In this document: positions 36,920 to 46,752 of the stretch, piece by piece
How the letters are laid out: each line of letters starts with the position of its first letter
How positions within the stretch are numbered: the stretch's first letter is position 1
Assembly: GCA_028281025.1 (NCBI GenBank)
Contig: JANQKR010000037.1
Coordinates: forward strand, 62,001 to 126,000
Source of the DNA: Croceivirga sp.
GTDB lineage: Bacteria > Bacteroidota > Bacteroidia > Flavobacteriales > Flavobacteriaceae
Direction: 5' to 3'
Length of the DNA: 64,000 bases
Position numbers and translations under genes: made by a program
The notes under the pieces: generated by a model
Seen by the model: the letters and a program-made list of their open reading frames with translations, nothing else
Database searches by the model: none
What the model was told of the DNA's origin: nothing

Positions 36920-38302
36920 ATGAGAGTATTATTTGAGTTTAGTTTAAGTTTAGTTTTTGTAGTGGTCATTGCATCTTTGGTAGCAGGGTGCAATGGCCCT
37001 AAAACTTTGGAAAAAGAAGAGGTAATTTCATTGGATGATACCACAGTGACTTCCCTATCCGATGAAGAACTCATGGATTTAGTCCAAAAAGAGACCTTTA
37101 ATTATTTCTGGGAAGGGGCGGAACCCATTTCCGGGATGGCTCGGGAAAGGATCCATATGGATGGTATATATCCTTCCAATGACCGGGATGTGGTAACCAC
37201 CGGAGGCTCAGGTTTTGGTCTAATGGCCATTCTGGTGGGTATTGAACGTGGGTTCATTTCCCGTGAAGAGGCCCTTGAACGTTATGAAAGGGTAGTGGAC
37301 TATCTCGCCAAAGCGGATCGTTTTCACGGTGCCTGGCCCCATTGGCTTCATGGTCCCACAGGAAAAACACAACCCTTTAGTCCCAAAGATGATGGAGGTG
37401 ATTTGGTGGAGACGGCTTTCCTTGTACAAGGCTTGTTAACCGTAAAGGAATATTTTGAAGCGGGTTCTGAGCGTGAAAAACAACTTGCACGCAATATCCA
37501 ACAGCTATGGGAAGAAGTGGAATGGGATTGGTATACGCAAAATGGAAAGGATGGTCTCTATTGGCATTGGTCTCCAAACTTTGATTGGGAGATGGACTTC
37601 TTTGTAAGGGGTTACAATGAAACCCTGATTATGTATGTATTGGCCGCTTCTTCGCCTACACATCCAATTTCAAAAAAGGCGTATGATGTGGGTTGGGCAA
37701 GGAATGGGGATATTTCCAATGGCGTTATCTATTATGATCTGGATACGGAACTGGACCATTATCCAGGCAACACATCACCGGTTGGACCGCTTTTTTGGGC
37801 ACATTATTCCCATATGGGATTACCCCCCAAAGGACTTAAGGATCAATATGGGGACTATTGGAAGCTCAATACCCATCATGCACAGATTCATTATAGACAC
37901 TGTGTTGCGAATCCAAATAATTACGAAGGCTATTCGGGAAAGTGTTGGGGCTTGACCTCAAGTTATTCCATGAAAGGCTATGCAGGGCATAGACCTGATC
38001 AAGACTTAGGGGTTATTTCACCTACCGCGGCATTGGCATCAATGCCGTATACCCCTAAAGAGAGTCTTGCCTTTTTACGATTTATGTATGAAGAACAAGA
38101 TAGTCTTATTGGAAAATATGGTCCTTACGATGCCTTTAGTTTTGAGCACGATTGGTATTTGCCCAGATATTTGGCAATTGATCAAGGCCCTATTCCCGTT
38201 ATGGTTGAAAACTATAGGACAGGGCTGCTCTGGAAATGGTTTATGAAAAATGGGGATGTCCAGCGCGGACTCACCAAATTAGGATTTTCCTATGAACCAT
38301 AA
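36920..38302 (+). CDS. Glucoamylase-like (GH144-type) lipoprotein
   Basis: 460 residues with lipobox SLVAGC (Cys24). The rest is an (alpha/alpha)6 enzyme of the glucoamylase-like family (PF10091), which includes the GH144 endo-beta-1,2-glucanases of Chitinophaga and Bacteroides. Motifs include LVQKETFNYFWEGAEPISGM, TTGGSGFGLMAILVGIERGF, HGPTGKTQPFSPKDDGGDLV, CWGLTSSYSMKGYAGH and DLGVISPTAALASMPYTPKE. It starts 19 bp after susD. With the adjoining GH3 enzyme it suggests cyclic or linear beta-1,2-glucan as the PUL 2 substrate, though the GH144 label and specificity cannot be fixed by eye. Confidence 0.85.
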   Translation: MRVLFEFSLSLVFVVVIASLVAGCNGPKTLEKEEVISLDDTTVTSLSDEELMDLVQKETFNYFWEGAEPISGMARERIHMDGIYPSNDRDVVTTGGSGFGLMAILVGIERGFISREEALERYERVVDYLAKADRFHGAWPHWLHGPTGKTQPFSPKDDGGDLVETAFLVQGLLTVKEYFEAGSEREKQLARNIQQLWEEVEWDWYTQNGKDGLYWHWSPNFDWEMDFFVRGYNETLIMYVLAASSPTHPISKKAYDVGWARNGDISNGVIYYDLDTELDHYPGNTSPVGPLFWAHYSHMGLPPKGLKDQYGDYWKLNTHHAQIHYRHCVANPNNYEGYSGKCWGLTSSYSMKGYAGHRPDQDLGVISPTAALASMPYTPKESLAFLRFMYEEQDSLIGKYGPYDAFSFEHDWYLPRYLAIDQGPIPVMVENYRTGLLWKWFMKNGDVQRGLTKLGFSYEP

Positions 38303-38409
38303 GATCAACTGGATCAAGTAGTCGGCAATTCTTTTTTATGAACGGGAAAACAATGCTCCAACCAAAAGCGGAATACCCTGAAAAGGCTTTTATCACAAAA
38401 TATTTGAAA

Positions 38410-40683
38410 ATGACTTTACATAAACAATGTCTAATTGTTTTTTTGTTTTACACCTTCATTCAACTTTGTGCACAGGAAAGGAGTTCCATTCCCGAGGTCC
38501 AAGAACTTTTGGACAAAATGACTTTGGATGAAAAAATAGGGCAATTGAACCTGCTCACCCCTGGTGGAGGGGTAGCAACAGGTGCGGTTGTTAGCAAAGA
38601 CGTGGAGAATAAGATAAAATCGGGTCAGGTTGGAGGTCTTTTTGGGGTGTCCGGCCCGGACAAAGTGAGAATGGCCCAAAAAATTGCCGTCAAAGATACC
38701 CGGTTAAAAATCCCATTGTTAATTGGTTCCGATGTTATTCATGGATACAAGACCACATTTCCAATTCCCTTGGGACTTTCTTCTAGTTGGGATATGGAGT
38801 TGATAGAAAAAACGGCTCGACTTGCAGCAATTGAGGCAACCGCCGACGGTATCAATTGGAATTTTTCCCCCATGGTGGATATTGCCAGGGACCCGAGGTG
38901 GGGTCGTATTGCCGAAGGGGCGGGGGAGGACCCTTACCTGGGTTCCGCCATCGCAAGGGCCATGGTTCAAGGATATCAAGGAACCGACCTATCCCACCCA
39001 AATACAATGCTTTCCTGTGTTAAACATTTTGCCTTGTATGGCGCTTCACAGGCAGGACGTGATTATCATACGGTGGATATGGGCAAAATCAAAATGTTCA
39101 ACCAATACTTGCCTCCGTATAAGGCAGCGGTGGACGCCGGTGTGGCATCCGTAATGACTTCCTTTAATGATGTTGATGGAATACCGGCGACCGGGAACCG
39201 ATGGCTATTGACCGATTTGTTGCGTAATCGATGGGGATTTAACGGATTTGTGGTTTCCGATTATACTTCTTTAAATGAAATGATGTTCCACGGCCTTGGA
39301 AATCTTCAGGACGTATCGGCACTATCCTTAAAGGCCGGCCTGGATATGGATATGGTAGGCGAGGGTTTTTTGACCACACTCAAAAAATCCATAGCGGAAG
39401 GTAAGGTGACGGAAGAGGAAATAAACCGCGCCTGTACAAGGATTCTGGAGGCAAAATATACGCTGGGACTTTTTGATGACCCTTACCGTTATTTGGATAG
39501 TAGTAGACCAAAAAAAGATATTCTCACTCCAAAAAATCGACAATTTGCCAGGGAAGTCGCAGCGCGCTCCTTCGTATTGCTTAAAAATCACAACGCTATT
39601 CTTCCCCTGAGGAAAAATGCCAAAATTGCGTTGGTGGGACCTTTGGCGGACAGCCGTAATAATATGTTGGGAACCTGGGCACCCACTGGAAATCCAGATT
39701 TGGCAGTAACGGTTATTGAAGGATTTAAAAAGGTGGCCCCAACGGCAACCATTGCCTATGTAAAGGGTGCCAATATCACCGATGATAAAGCGTTGGCAAA
39801 AAAAGTTAACGTCTTTGGGCCCAGGGTAGTAATTGATAAACGTTCACCGGAGGCCATGATCAAGGAAGCGGTGGATGTGGCAAATTCCGCAGATGTAGTT
39901 GTCGCCGTTGTGGGTGAAGCTACCGAGATGAGCGGTGAATCGGCCAGTCGTACGGATATTTCCATTCCAAAAAGTCAAAAGAAGTTGATTCGGGCCTTGG
40001 TGGCCACGGGTAAGCCCGTTGCTTTGGTGTTGATGAGCGGTCGGCCACTTACCATTCCTGAAGAGTACAACATGCCAGTTGCCATATTGCAGGTTTGGCA
40101 TCCCGGGGTTGAAGCTGGAAATGCCATTGGGGATGTGGTTTTCGGCAATTACAATCCATCTGGAAAATTATCGGCCACCTGGCCAAGAAATGTGGGTCAA
40201 ATACCTATCTATCATAGCGTTAAAAATACAGGAAGACCAAACCCGGAAGGGAAGTACGAGAAATTCAAAACAAATTATCTTGATGTTCCCAATACGCCGC
40301 TACTGCCCTTTGGCTATGGATTAAGCTATACCACTTTTGCATACTCCAATTTAAGATTGGACAAAACTGAAATTAGTGGCAATCAAAGTATCAAGGCAAC
40401 TGTGACCGTTGAGAATACGGGGGATTACGATGGCGAGGAAGTCGTACAGCTCTATTTGAGTGATGTAATAAGAAGCATAACCCCACCGAAACGCCAACTC
40501 AAAGGATTCAAGAAAGTGATGTTAAAAAAAGGGGAACGCAAAGAGGTAACGTTAACAGTATCCTCGGACGATTTAAAGTTTTACAATGGTAACTTGGAAT
40601 TCATATCGGAACCAGGGGAATTTATTATCTATGTAGGTACGGATTCAAATGCGGAACTCTCCAGTTCCTTTGTACTAAAATAA
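38410..40683 (+). CDS. bglX: GH3 beta-glucosidase (BglX-like), exported
   Basis: 757 residues from ATG 38410, which places the signal peptide (CLIVFLFYTFIQLCAQ) at the N-terminus; ATG 38338 adds 24 residues with no role. GH3 N-terminal TIM barrel: MTLDEKIGQLNLL, NWNFSPMVDIARDPRWGRIA, EGAGEDPYLGSAIARAMVQG, CVKHFALYG, and the nucleophile Asp in GFNGFVVSDYTSLNEM. Then the alpha/beta sandwich (SFVLLKNHNAILPL) and the FN3-like domain (EVVQLYLSDVIRSITPPKRQ). It would release glucose from oligosaccharides produced by the GH144-type enzyme in the periplasm. Confidence 0.93.
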   Translation: MTLHKQCLIVFLFYTFIQLCAQERSSIPEVQELLDKMTLDEKIGQLNLLTPGGGVATGAVVSKDVENKIKSGQVGGLFGVSGPDKVRMAQKIAVKDTRLKIPLLIGSDVIHGYKTTFPIPLGLSSSWDMELIEKTARLAAIEATADGINWNFSPMVDIARDPRWGRIAEGAGEDPYLGSAIARAMVQGYQGTDLSHPNTMLSCVKHFALYGASQAGRDYHTVDMGKIKMFNQYLPPYKAAVDAGVASVMTSFNDVDGIPATGNRWLLTDLLRNRWGFNGFVVSDYTSLNEMMFHGLGNLQDVSALSLKAGLDMDMVGEGFLTTLKKSIAEGKVTEEEINRACTRILEAKYTLGLFDDPYRYLDSSRPKKDILTPKNRQFAREVAARSFVLLKNHNAILPLRKNAKIALVGPLADSRNNMLGTWAPTGNPDLAVTVIEGFKKVAPTATIAYVKGANITDDKALAKKVNVFGPRVVIDKRSPEAMIKEAVDVANSADVVVAVVGEATEMSGESASRTDISIPKSQKKLIRALVATGKPVALVLMSGRPLTIPEEYNMPVAILQVWHPGVEAGNAIGDVVFGNYNPSGKLSATWPRNVGQIPIYHSVKNTGRPNPEGKYEKFKTNYLDVPNTPLLPFGYGLSYTTFAYSNLRLDKTEISGNQSIKATVTVENTGDYDGEEVVQLYLSDVIRSITPPKRQLKGFKKVMLKKGERKEVTLTVSSDDLKFYNGNLEFISEPGEFIIYVGTDSNAELSSSFVLK

Positions 40684-40689
40684 GCGGGT

Positions 40690-41595
40690 ATGGTGGAAAA
40701 GTATTTTGTTAGGGCAGTTTTTTTGATGATTTTGTTGTTCCATACGCTGTTGCAGGGTCAAGAGCGTTACAAAGATTCGTTGTTTTCCACTATTGGGATA
40801 AAAACGTTGACCTATGCCGATACCTTGCAATTGGATTTCTATTCCCCAAAGAACGATACCGTTCAAAAAAGGCCTTTGCTGTTGCTGGTCCATGGAGGTG
40901 GTTTTGCATCTGGCAAAAGGGACAATCCCTTGGAGCGTAAATTTTGTAAGGAAATGGCGCATAAAGGGTATGTAGTGGCCTCAATAAGTTATCGATTGGT
41001 TCGAAAGGGAAAGGGCTTTGGGTGTGATTGCCCTTCGGTTGAAAAGGTGGAGACCTTTAAACAGGCTACCCAGGATGTGGCCCGGGCCATCAACTTTTTG
41101 GATGAAAGAGGGGATGAACTGGGCATAGATTCGGAAAAAATGGTCCTTGTTGGGAGTAGTGCGGGCGCCGAGGCGGTTTTGAATACTGTTTTTATGCAAT
41201 ATCACCACGATTTTAAGGGGATATCCTTCCCCAAAAAAAGATTTGCAGGGGTTGTTTCTTTTGCAGGAGCGGTGTTACATATCGATTACATTACCCAAGA
41301 GACCGCAGTCCCTACCTTGTTGTACCACGGGGAAATGGATGGATTGGTGCCCTATGGGGCTGCACCCCACCATTATTGTGACCCAAGATCGGAGGGGTAT
41401 TTGATTTTGGGGGGATCCCAGGCCATAGCCGAAAGACTAAGGCAACTGGATATGTCCTATGCCTTGATGTATGACCCAAAGGGAAATCATGATTGGGCCA
41501 ATCTGGCTTATGCACGAACAGATGAGGTATCGGAATTTATTAAGGAAGTAATCCTTGACGGGGTTTTTACGCAATCAAAAATTCGTTTGGAATGA
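40690..41595 (+). CDS. Exported alpha/beta-hydrolase esterase
   Basis: 301 residues, starting 6 bp after the GH3 stop. Signal peptide (FLMILLFHTLLQGQ). Alpha/beta hydrolase of the carboxylesterase/BD-FAE type: oxyanion motif LLLVHGGGFASGKRDN, nucleophile Ser in VLVGSSAGAEAVLN, Asp in YHGEMDGLVPYGAA, and His in PKGNHDWANLAY. A role in removing acetyl or other ester groups from the PUL 2 glycan is inferred from the context. Its end overlaps the sulfatase start by 4 nt (ATGA). Confidence 0.87.
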   Translation: MVEKYFVRAVFLMILLFHTLLQGQERYKDSLFSTIGIKTLTYADTLQLDFYSPKNDTVQKRPLLLLVHGGGFASGKRDNPLERKFCKEMAHKGYVVASISYRLVRKGKGFGCDCPSVEKVETFKQATQDVARAINFLDERGDELGIDSEKMVLVGSSAGAEAVLNTVFMQYHHDFKGISFPKKRFAGVVSFAGAVLHIDYITQETAVPTLLYHGEMDGLVPYGAAPHHYCDPRSEGYLILGGSQAIAERLRQLDMSYALMYDPKGNHDWANLAYARTDEVSEFIKEVILDGVFTQSKIRLE

Positions 41596-43238
41596 AAGGG
41601 CCTGGAATAAAAATCAAACTGTTGCCATTTTTGGTTTTGTTGGGTTTTTTGGCCTGCAAAGAGAAAGAAACTGTTAAGCGGCCGAAAGGGAAAAGCCCGA
41701 ACATTGTTTTTATTATGTCCGATGACCATGCCTATCAAGCCATCAGTGCCTATGGACACGAAATTGGGAAAATTGCACCTACACCGAATATTGACCGTAT
41801 TGCGCAGAACGGGGCAAAGTTCAATAGGGCCTACGTTACAAATTCCATTTGTGGCCCTAGCAGGGCGGTAATACTTACTGGTAAGCACAGTCACATCAAT
41901 GGGTTTCGGCAAAATGGCGAACGGTTCGATGGTTCCCAGCCCACCTTGCCAAAGTACCTTAAAATGATGGGATACCAAACCGCCATTGTGGGTAAGTGGC
42001 ACCTGCATGACTGGCCTCAAGGGTTTGACTATTGGAACATTTTACAAGATCAGGGGAATTACTACAATCCTGATTTTATTGACAATGGCGATTCCATTAG
42101 GGTAGCGGGCTACGCGAACGATCTAATTACGGATAAGGCGCTTTCCTGGCTAAAGGAAAAAAGGGACAGTACTCCCTTTCTTTTGATGGTACAACATAAA
42201 GCCCCCCATAGAAATTGGATGCCGGCACTCCGCCATGCCAATAAATATGATAGCATTGACATTCCCATTCCAGATACCTATTTTGCGGAGCACGACCATC
42301 AGCAAGCGGCTGGGGAACAACAGCAAACCATATATAAGGACATGTACGAAGGGCATGATTTGAAATTGACCAGGGCTGCCGGTAGTTGGGAATTGGCCAA
42401 TGATCCCTGGCCGTCCGATTTTGGACGAATGACGGAACAACAGCGCGCACAATGGAATGCGGCCTATCGGCCCAAAAATGAGGCCTTTCATAAAGCAAAA
42501 CTTAGCGGAAAGGAATTGGCGCTCTGGAAAGGCCAACGCTATCTTCAGGATTATTTGGCTACCGTAGCCTCCGTGGATGAAGGTGTTGGAAAGATTTTGG
42601 ATTATTTGGAAGCATCCGGTTTGGATGAAAACACCATTGTTGTTTACACGTCCGATCAAGGTTTTTATCTGGGGGAAAAAGGTTGGTTTGACAAGCGCTT
42701 TATGTATGAAGAATCGTTCAGGACACCCCTTTTAATACAATATCCCGGTGTCATAGAAAAAGGGAAACAAGTGGATGCCATGGTTCAAAATCTGGATTTT
42801 GCCCAGACCCTATTGGATTTTGTGGGGGGTAGGGAATACAGCTCGGAGATGCAGGGAGCGTCTTTGGTACCTTTGTTGACCAATACCATGGAAGAGGAAG
42901 ATTTTAGGGACATCATTTATTATCACTATTACGATTATCCTGCATTCCATATGGTAAAAAAGCATTATGGGGTGCGAACAAAACGATATAAATTGATGCA
43001 TTTCTATGACGATATCGATAGTTGGGAGTTCTACGACCTTAGGGAAGACCCCAAGGAATTGGACAATAAAATGGACGATGCCGCATATCAGGATATCATT
43101 AAGACCATGAAGACTAGACTGGATTCTGCACAAAGGCTGTATAAGGTCACCGAAAAGGAATTTGAACAGGCTCCAAAAGAAAAGGTGGAGAAGGCCTTCG
43201 AAACTTTTAAAAAATTGAGGGGGACACCGATGCAATGA
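41592..43238 (+). CDS. Type I sulfatase, lipoprotein
   Basis: 548 residues with lipobox LGFLAC (Cys22). The formylglycine site is NSICGPSRAVILTGKHSHIN (Cys87, C-x-P-S-R). Metal ligands are found in IVFIMSDDHAYQAI and VVYTSDQGFYLGEKGW, and the substrate-site segment is MGYQTAIVGKWHLHDWPQGF. Together with the sulfatase at 25544 it shows that the glycan handled by this locus, or part of it, is sulfated. It is coupled by 4-nt overlaps to both the esterase and the EEP gene. Confidence 0.92.
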   Translation: MKGPGIKIKLLPFLVLLGFLACKEKETVKRPKGKSPNIVFIMSDDHAYQAISAYGHEIGKIAPTPNIDRIAQNGAKFNRAYVTNSICGPSRAVILTGKHSHINGFRQNGERFDGSQPTLPKYLKMMGYQTAIVGKWHLHDWPQGFDYWNILQDQGNYYNPDFIDNGDSIRVAGYANDLITDKALSWLKEKRDSTPFLLMVQHKAPHRNWMPALRHANKYDSIDIPIPDTYFAEHDHQQAAGEQQQTIYKDMYEGHDLKLTRAAGSWELANDPWPSDFGRMTEQQRAQWNAAYRPKNEAFHKAKLSGKELALWKGQRYLQDYLATVASVDEGVGKILDYLEASGLDENTIVVYTSDQGFYLGEKGWFDKRFMYEESFRTPLLIQYPGVIEKGKQVDAMVQNLDFAQTLLDFVGGREYSSEMQGASLVPLLTNTMEEEDFRDIIYYHYYDYPAFHMVKKHYGVRTKRYKLMHFYDDIDSWEFYDLREDPKELDNKMDDAAYQDIIKTMKTRLDSAQRLYKVTEKEFEQAPKEKVEKAFETFKKLRGTPMQ

Positions 43239-44074
43239 AAAAAATAGAAATCATAGTTGTACTGACCATGGCCTTGACCTCCCTTTCTTTTGGCCAACAA
43301 CTTAACGTCCTGACCTATAACATTAGATATGATAATCCTTCGGATGGGGTAAATGGTTGGGATAAGAGAAAAGATTTTATGGTATCGCAGTTGAATACCT
43401 ATCGTCCGGATGTTTTCGGCATTCAAGAGGGTTTAAAACATCAAGTGGATTATTTGAAAAATAATCTGGAAGGATACACCCACTTTGGTGTAGGTCGGGA
43501 TGACGGTAAGGAAGCCGGAGAATACACCGCTATATTTTTTAATGGGGGAAAACTAAAATTATTGGATAACGGTACTTTTTGGTTATCGGAAACCCCGAAT
43601 AGACCTTCCAAAGGGTGGGACGCTGCTATTAAAAGAATCTGTACGTATGGCCTTTTTGAAAATAGGGATGGTGGGAATCAATTTTTTGTGTTCAATACCC
43701 ATTTTGACCATGTTGGCGAAGTGGCGCGATTGGAAAGTTCCAGATTACTACTGTCCATGATAAAGGACCTAAACCGTTCCCGATTACCAGTAATCCTGAT
43801 GGGTGATTTTAATCTGGAACCGAATAGCCCTGGGATTCAATTAATATCAGGAAAACTGGAAGATTCGCACCAGGCAGCTGGTGCAAATTCCCATGGACCA
43901 CGAGGTACGTTTAATGGATTTGAAATGCAAAAAGACGTTACCAGAAGAATTGATTACATCTTTTTTGATTCCTCAGGATTTAAAATTCTCAAAAGTAGCA
44001 TTGTGAACGAATCAAAGGAGGGGCTTTATCCTTCGGACCATTTTCCGGTTTATGTTGAATTAACCTTCAAATAG
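43235..44074 (+). CDS. Exported endonuclease/exonuclease/phosphatase (EEP) family hydrolase
   Basis: 279 residues. Signal peptide (IIVVLTMALTSLSFGQ). EEP fold: LNVLTYNIRYDNPSDGVNGW (metal-binding Asn), DVFGIQEGLKHQ (Glu), FNTHFDHVGEVAR (His, Asp), PVILMGDFNLEPNSPG (Asp/Asn) and YPSDHFPVYVEL (Asp-His). Members of this exported group are usually phosphodiesterases of unknown substrate; in PULs they accompany sulfatases and glycosidases. It is the last gene of the PUL 2 operon. Confidence 0.88.
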   Translation: MKKIEIIVVLTMALTSLSFGQQLNVLTYNIRYDNPSDGVNGWDKRKDFMVSQLNTYRPDVFGIQEGLKHQVDYLKNNLEGYTHFGVGRDDGKEAGEYTAIFFNGGKLKLLDNGTFWLSETPNRPSKGWDAAIKRICTYGLFENRDGGNQFFVFNTHFDHVGEVARLESSRLLLSMIKDLNRSRLPVILMGDFNLEPNSPGIQLISGKLEDSHQAAGANSHGPRGTFNGFEMQKDVTRRIDYIFFDSSGFKILKSSIVNESKEGLYPSDHFPVYVELTFK

Positions 44075-44186
44075 ATGATACGGACCAATGCAATTGTACG
44101 TAAAACCAATGAATGGAATATCATGGAATGCAACTTCGATATCCATATAGTCCCAGCAATCTTTATTGGAGTACGAATAAATTGAC

Positions 44187-46082
44187 ATGAACAGGAACAA
44201 AAATAGGGCCACAGTAATGGAGAAGCGAAAAACGTATATGTTTAAAGCTGCCACTTTGTTGTTGGTCTTCGTCTTTTTTGTTTTGATGGAAATGATACTT
44301 CGAATATCTGGTTATGGAAGCGATTATCCTCTTTTCATTCCTGTGGAAAACGATACCTCATGGGTACAAATGAACCCTAAAATTGCAAAGAAATATTTTG
44401 GGGACAGTGAAAATGCGACAGTGGGATTTCAGGAGTGGTTACAAAAAAACAAGGACTCGGATAGGTTTCGTGTTTTTGTATTGGGAGCTTCTACGGCAGT
44501 TGGGTATCCTTATAAAAAGAACGGTTCTTTCCACAGATGGCTGCAATATGCCCTGAACACTACTTTCCCGGATAAAAAAATTGAAATAATCAATCTCTCA
44601 TTAACGGCGGTCAATTCCTATACCCTTCTGGACTTTACCAAACAGTTGGTGGATTACCAGCCCGATGCCATCTTAATTTATGCAGGCCATAACGAATATT
44701 ATGGCGCATTGGGTGTAGGAGCTTCCAATTCGATGATAAGAAATCCTCGATGGGTCAATATGGCATTGCAAATGAAAAGTTTGCGTCTGGTTCAATTGGT
44801 CGAGTCAGGTATAGCTGCGGTAGTACACATTTCGGATCCGGATAGGGAAAAAAGAACTACCCTGATGGAAAAAATGGTGGCAGACCGTAAAATTCCCTAT
44901 GGTTCCAAAAAATACCAACAGGGCATACAACAATTTAACTACAACTTTGAAAAAATCGCCGAACATACCCAAAATTGGGGTATTCCAGTTTTTGTGTCCA
45001 CCTTGGTAAGCAATGAAAAAGGGTTAAAACCCTTTGTGGGCATTGGCGAAAATCCTAAAACTTCAGCGGGCCATTATTTTGATCTCGCGAATCAAGCACT
45101 TGGAAAGAGAGACCTCGTAGAGGCGAAGAACAATTTTGTTTTGGCCAAAGAATACGATCAACTCCGTTTTAGGGCCCCAGAAGCAATAAATGATGGAATA
45201 AAAGAACTTTCCAGGACATATTCCCATATTTTTTTGGTGGACACCAAGTCCAGATTTGAATCCTTATCGGATGACGGAATCATTGGAAACTCTTTTTTAT
45301 GGGAACATGTACATCCCAATTTGGAAGGGTATTCCCTTTTGGCCCATTCTTTTTATGAGGTGATCCTGGATTCAGGCTTGTTGGGTACGGCACACGGGCC
45401 TGTGCTGTCGTGGTCAGCTTTGAAACGACAAATGCCCATAACCAGGGTTGATGAAGCTGCTGGGATGTACGAGATTTTACAGTTGAAGGAAGGATGGCCT
45501 TTTTACGAACCTATGCCCGAAATACGCAAGGATTCCTTAAGTGTTGCCGAAAGATTGGGAGGTAAATGGGCCGTGAACTTGATTGGTTGGGATGAAGCCA
45601 TGCAAACACTTTATGGGCATTATCAAAGGGAAGGAAAAGTTGAAATGGGCCTCAAGGTTGCTGAGGGACTTACATTGGAATATCCCCATGAAGCGCGATT
45701 TCGAATTGAAAGCGCCCTTTTAGCCCTTAGGCTTAAGAAAATGGAAAAAGCAGCCCATCATTTTAAGAAGGCCCTTGAGCTGGACCCATCTAGGGAAAAC
45801 AGTAAAAAAATTGCTGTAACTTTAGTTGAGGCAGAGGCCTATAAAGCTTCTTTACCTTATTTGGAATACGCTATGCAAAAATCAAATGGGGATAACCAAT
45901 TGCGCGGAATTTATGGAGCGGTCAAACGTATTGTTAAGGATGGCACCGCGGATAGTGTTGCCTTGGCTGAAAGTTATATTTTGCTTCGAAAGCGAACAAA
46001 AGCAGTTGAGGTACTAAAGAATATATTGGATAAAGATCCAGACAACGGCAAAGCTTTGCTGTTGTTGGAAAACATTAATTGA
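44187..46082 (+). CDS. Membrane-anchored SGNH/GDSL hydrolase with C-terminal TPRs
   Basis: 631 residues. An N-terminal transmembrane anchor (ATLLLVFVFFVLMEMILRIS). The SGNH domain (~85-400) has block I FRVFVLGASTAVGYPY (Ser nucleophile), DAILIYAGHNEYYGAL (block III Gly-His-Asn) and SFLWEHVHPNLEGYSLLA (Asp/Glu-His block V). The C-terminal ~150 residues are TPR-like (AHHFKKALELDPSRENSKKI and AVEVLKNILDKDPDNGKALL). It is followed directly by DUF5989, SxtJ and carbamoyltransferase genes, a recurring gene set. A role in modifying a surface polymer is inferred. Confidence 0.85.
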   Translation: MNRNKNRATVMEKRKTYMFKAATLLLVFVFFVLMEMILRISGYGSDYPLFIPVENDTSWVQMNPKIAKKYFGDSENATVGFQEWLQKNKDSDRFRVFVLGASTAVGYPYKKNGSFHRWLQYALNTTFPDKKIEIINLSLTAVNSYTLLDFTKQLVDYQPDAILIYAGHNEYYGALGVGASNSMIRNPRWVNMALQMKSLRLVQLVESGIAAVVHISDPDREKRTTLMEKMVADRKIPYGSKKYQQGIQQFNYNFEKIAEHTQNWGIPVFVSTLVSNEKGLKPFVGIGENPKTSAGHYFDLANQALGKRDLVEAKNNFVLAKEYDQLRFRAPEAINDGIKELSRTYSHIFLVDTKSRFESLSDDGIIGNSFLWEHVHPNLEGYSLLAHSFYEVILDSGLLGTAHGPVLSWSALKRQMPITRVDEAAGMYEILQLKEGWPFYEPMPEIRKDSLSVAERLGGKWAVNLIGWDEAMQTLYGHYQREGKVEMGLKVAEGLTLEYPHEARFRIESALLALRLKKMEKAAHHFKKALELDPSRENSKKIAVTLVEAEAYKASLPYLEYAMQKSNGDNQLRGIYGAVKRIVKDGTADSVALAESYILLRKRTKAVEVLKNILDKDPDNGKALLLLENIN

Positions 46083-46083
46083 T

Positions 46084-46233
46084 ATGGAAACCTTAAAAGA
46101 GTTTGGATTGTTCCTAAGAACCAGAAAAAGGTATTGGTTGATTCCGGTACTGTTGGTGTTACTTTTCATAAGTATTATTGTGGTCGTAACGGCCAGTTCT
46201 GCTCTAGCGCCCTTTATATACTCTTTGTTCTAA
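46084..46233 (+). CDS. DUF5989 small membrane protein (49 aa)
   Basis: A short gene starting one base after the previous stop. It reads METLKEFGLFLRTRKRYWLI, then PVLLVLLFISIIVVVTAS, and ends SALAPFIYSLF. A basic N-terminal helix, one transmembrane segment and the conserved SALAPFIY(T/S)LF end match the DUF5989 family. Such proteins almost always precede SxtJ and a NodU/CmcH carbamoyltransferase. The function is unknown; it may tether the cytoplasmic enzyme to the membrane. Confidence 0.85.
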   Translation: METLKEFGLFLRTRKRYWLIPVLLVLLFISIIVVVTASSALAPFIYSLF

Positions 46234-46374
46234 AACCCATTGGGCCTATTTGGAATGAAGTAAAAATTGAAAGCGTTTTTGAATTGGGTAGCCGAGGTAC
46301 GCAGACAAAAAACACAAAATAGGTGTAAAAAGACCTTTTTTCAGCTATTTCGAAAAGAATTAAAAGTGTTATAG

Positions 46375-46752
46375 GTGAAGATTTCTGTAAAGCAATGCTT
46401 AGAGGTGGGTATATTGACCACATTGGCCTGTTTGGTAATCTTCCTTTTCTTTCCCCAAAGGTGGTATTGGGTATGGATTTCAATATCCGCTCTGGTGTTG
46501 GCCCTTATTCTCCCGAGGGCCTTTCAACCTCTGGCTTTTTTATGGTTTGGCCTCGCTAAGGTATTGGGTTTGGTTTCAACCAAGATATTGCTTACGGTCA
46601 CTTTCTTTTTGTTGATTGTTCCCATGGGTTTTCTTCGTAAGCTATTGGGTAGGGATGAGCTAAAACTTAAGCAGTTCAAAAAGTCCAATGCGTCCGTTCT
46701 TTCCATCCGGGAACACCGCTATGGGCCCAATGATTTAAAAAACACATTTTAA
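46375..46752 (+). CDS. SxtJ-family membrane protein
   Basis: 125 residues from GTG 46375. Two to three transmembrane helices (LTTLACLVIFLFFPQRWYWV and ISALVLALILPRAFQPLAF; ILLTVTFFLLIVPMGFLRKL) end in a short basic cytoplasmic tail. The length and the neighbourhood match SxtJ, first named in saxitoxin clusters but widespread next to carbamoyltransferases. Its stop overlaps the next start (TAATG), so translation is coupled. Its biochemical role is unknown. 141 bp separate it from the DUF5989 gene. Confidence 0.8.
   Translation: MKISVKQCLEVGILTTLACLVIFLFFPQRWYWVWISISALVLALILPRAFQPLAFLWFGLAKVLGLVSTKILLTVTFFLLIVPMGFLRKLLGRDELKLKQFKKSNASVLSIREHRYGPNDLKNTF

Noticed and set aside
44060-44254. 64-codon minus-strand frame between the EEP and SGNH genes
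   Set aside because: No coding signature; it overlaps the ends of two well-supported genes.
46134-46322. 62-codon plus-strand frame overlapping DUF5989
   Set aside because: It is out of frame with the DUF5989 gene at 46084-46233, which has the conserved family ending.
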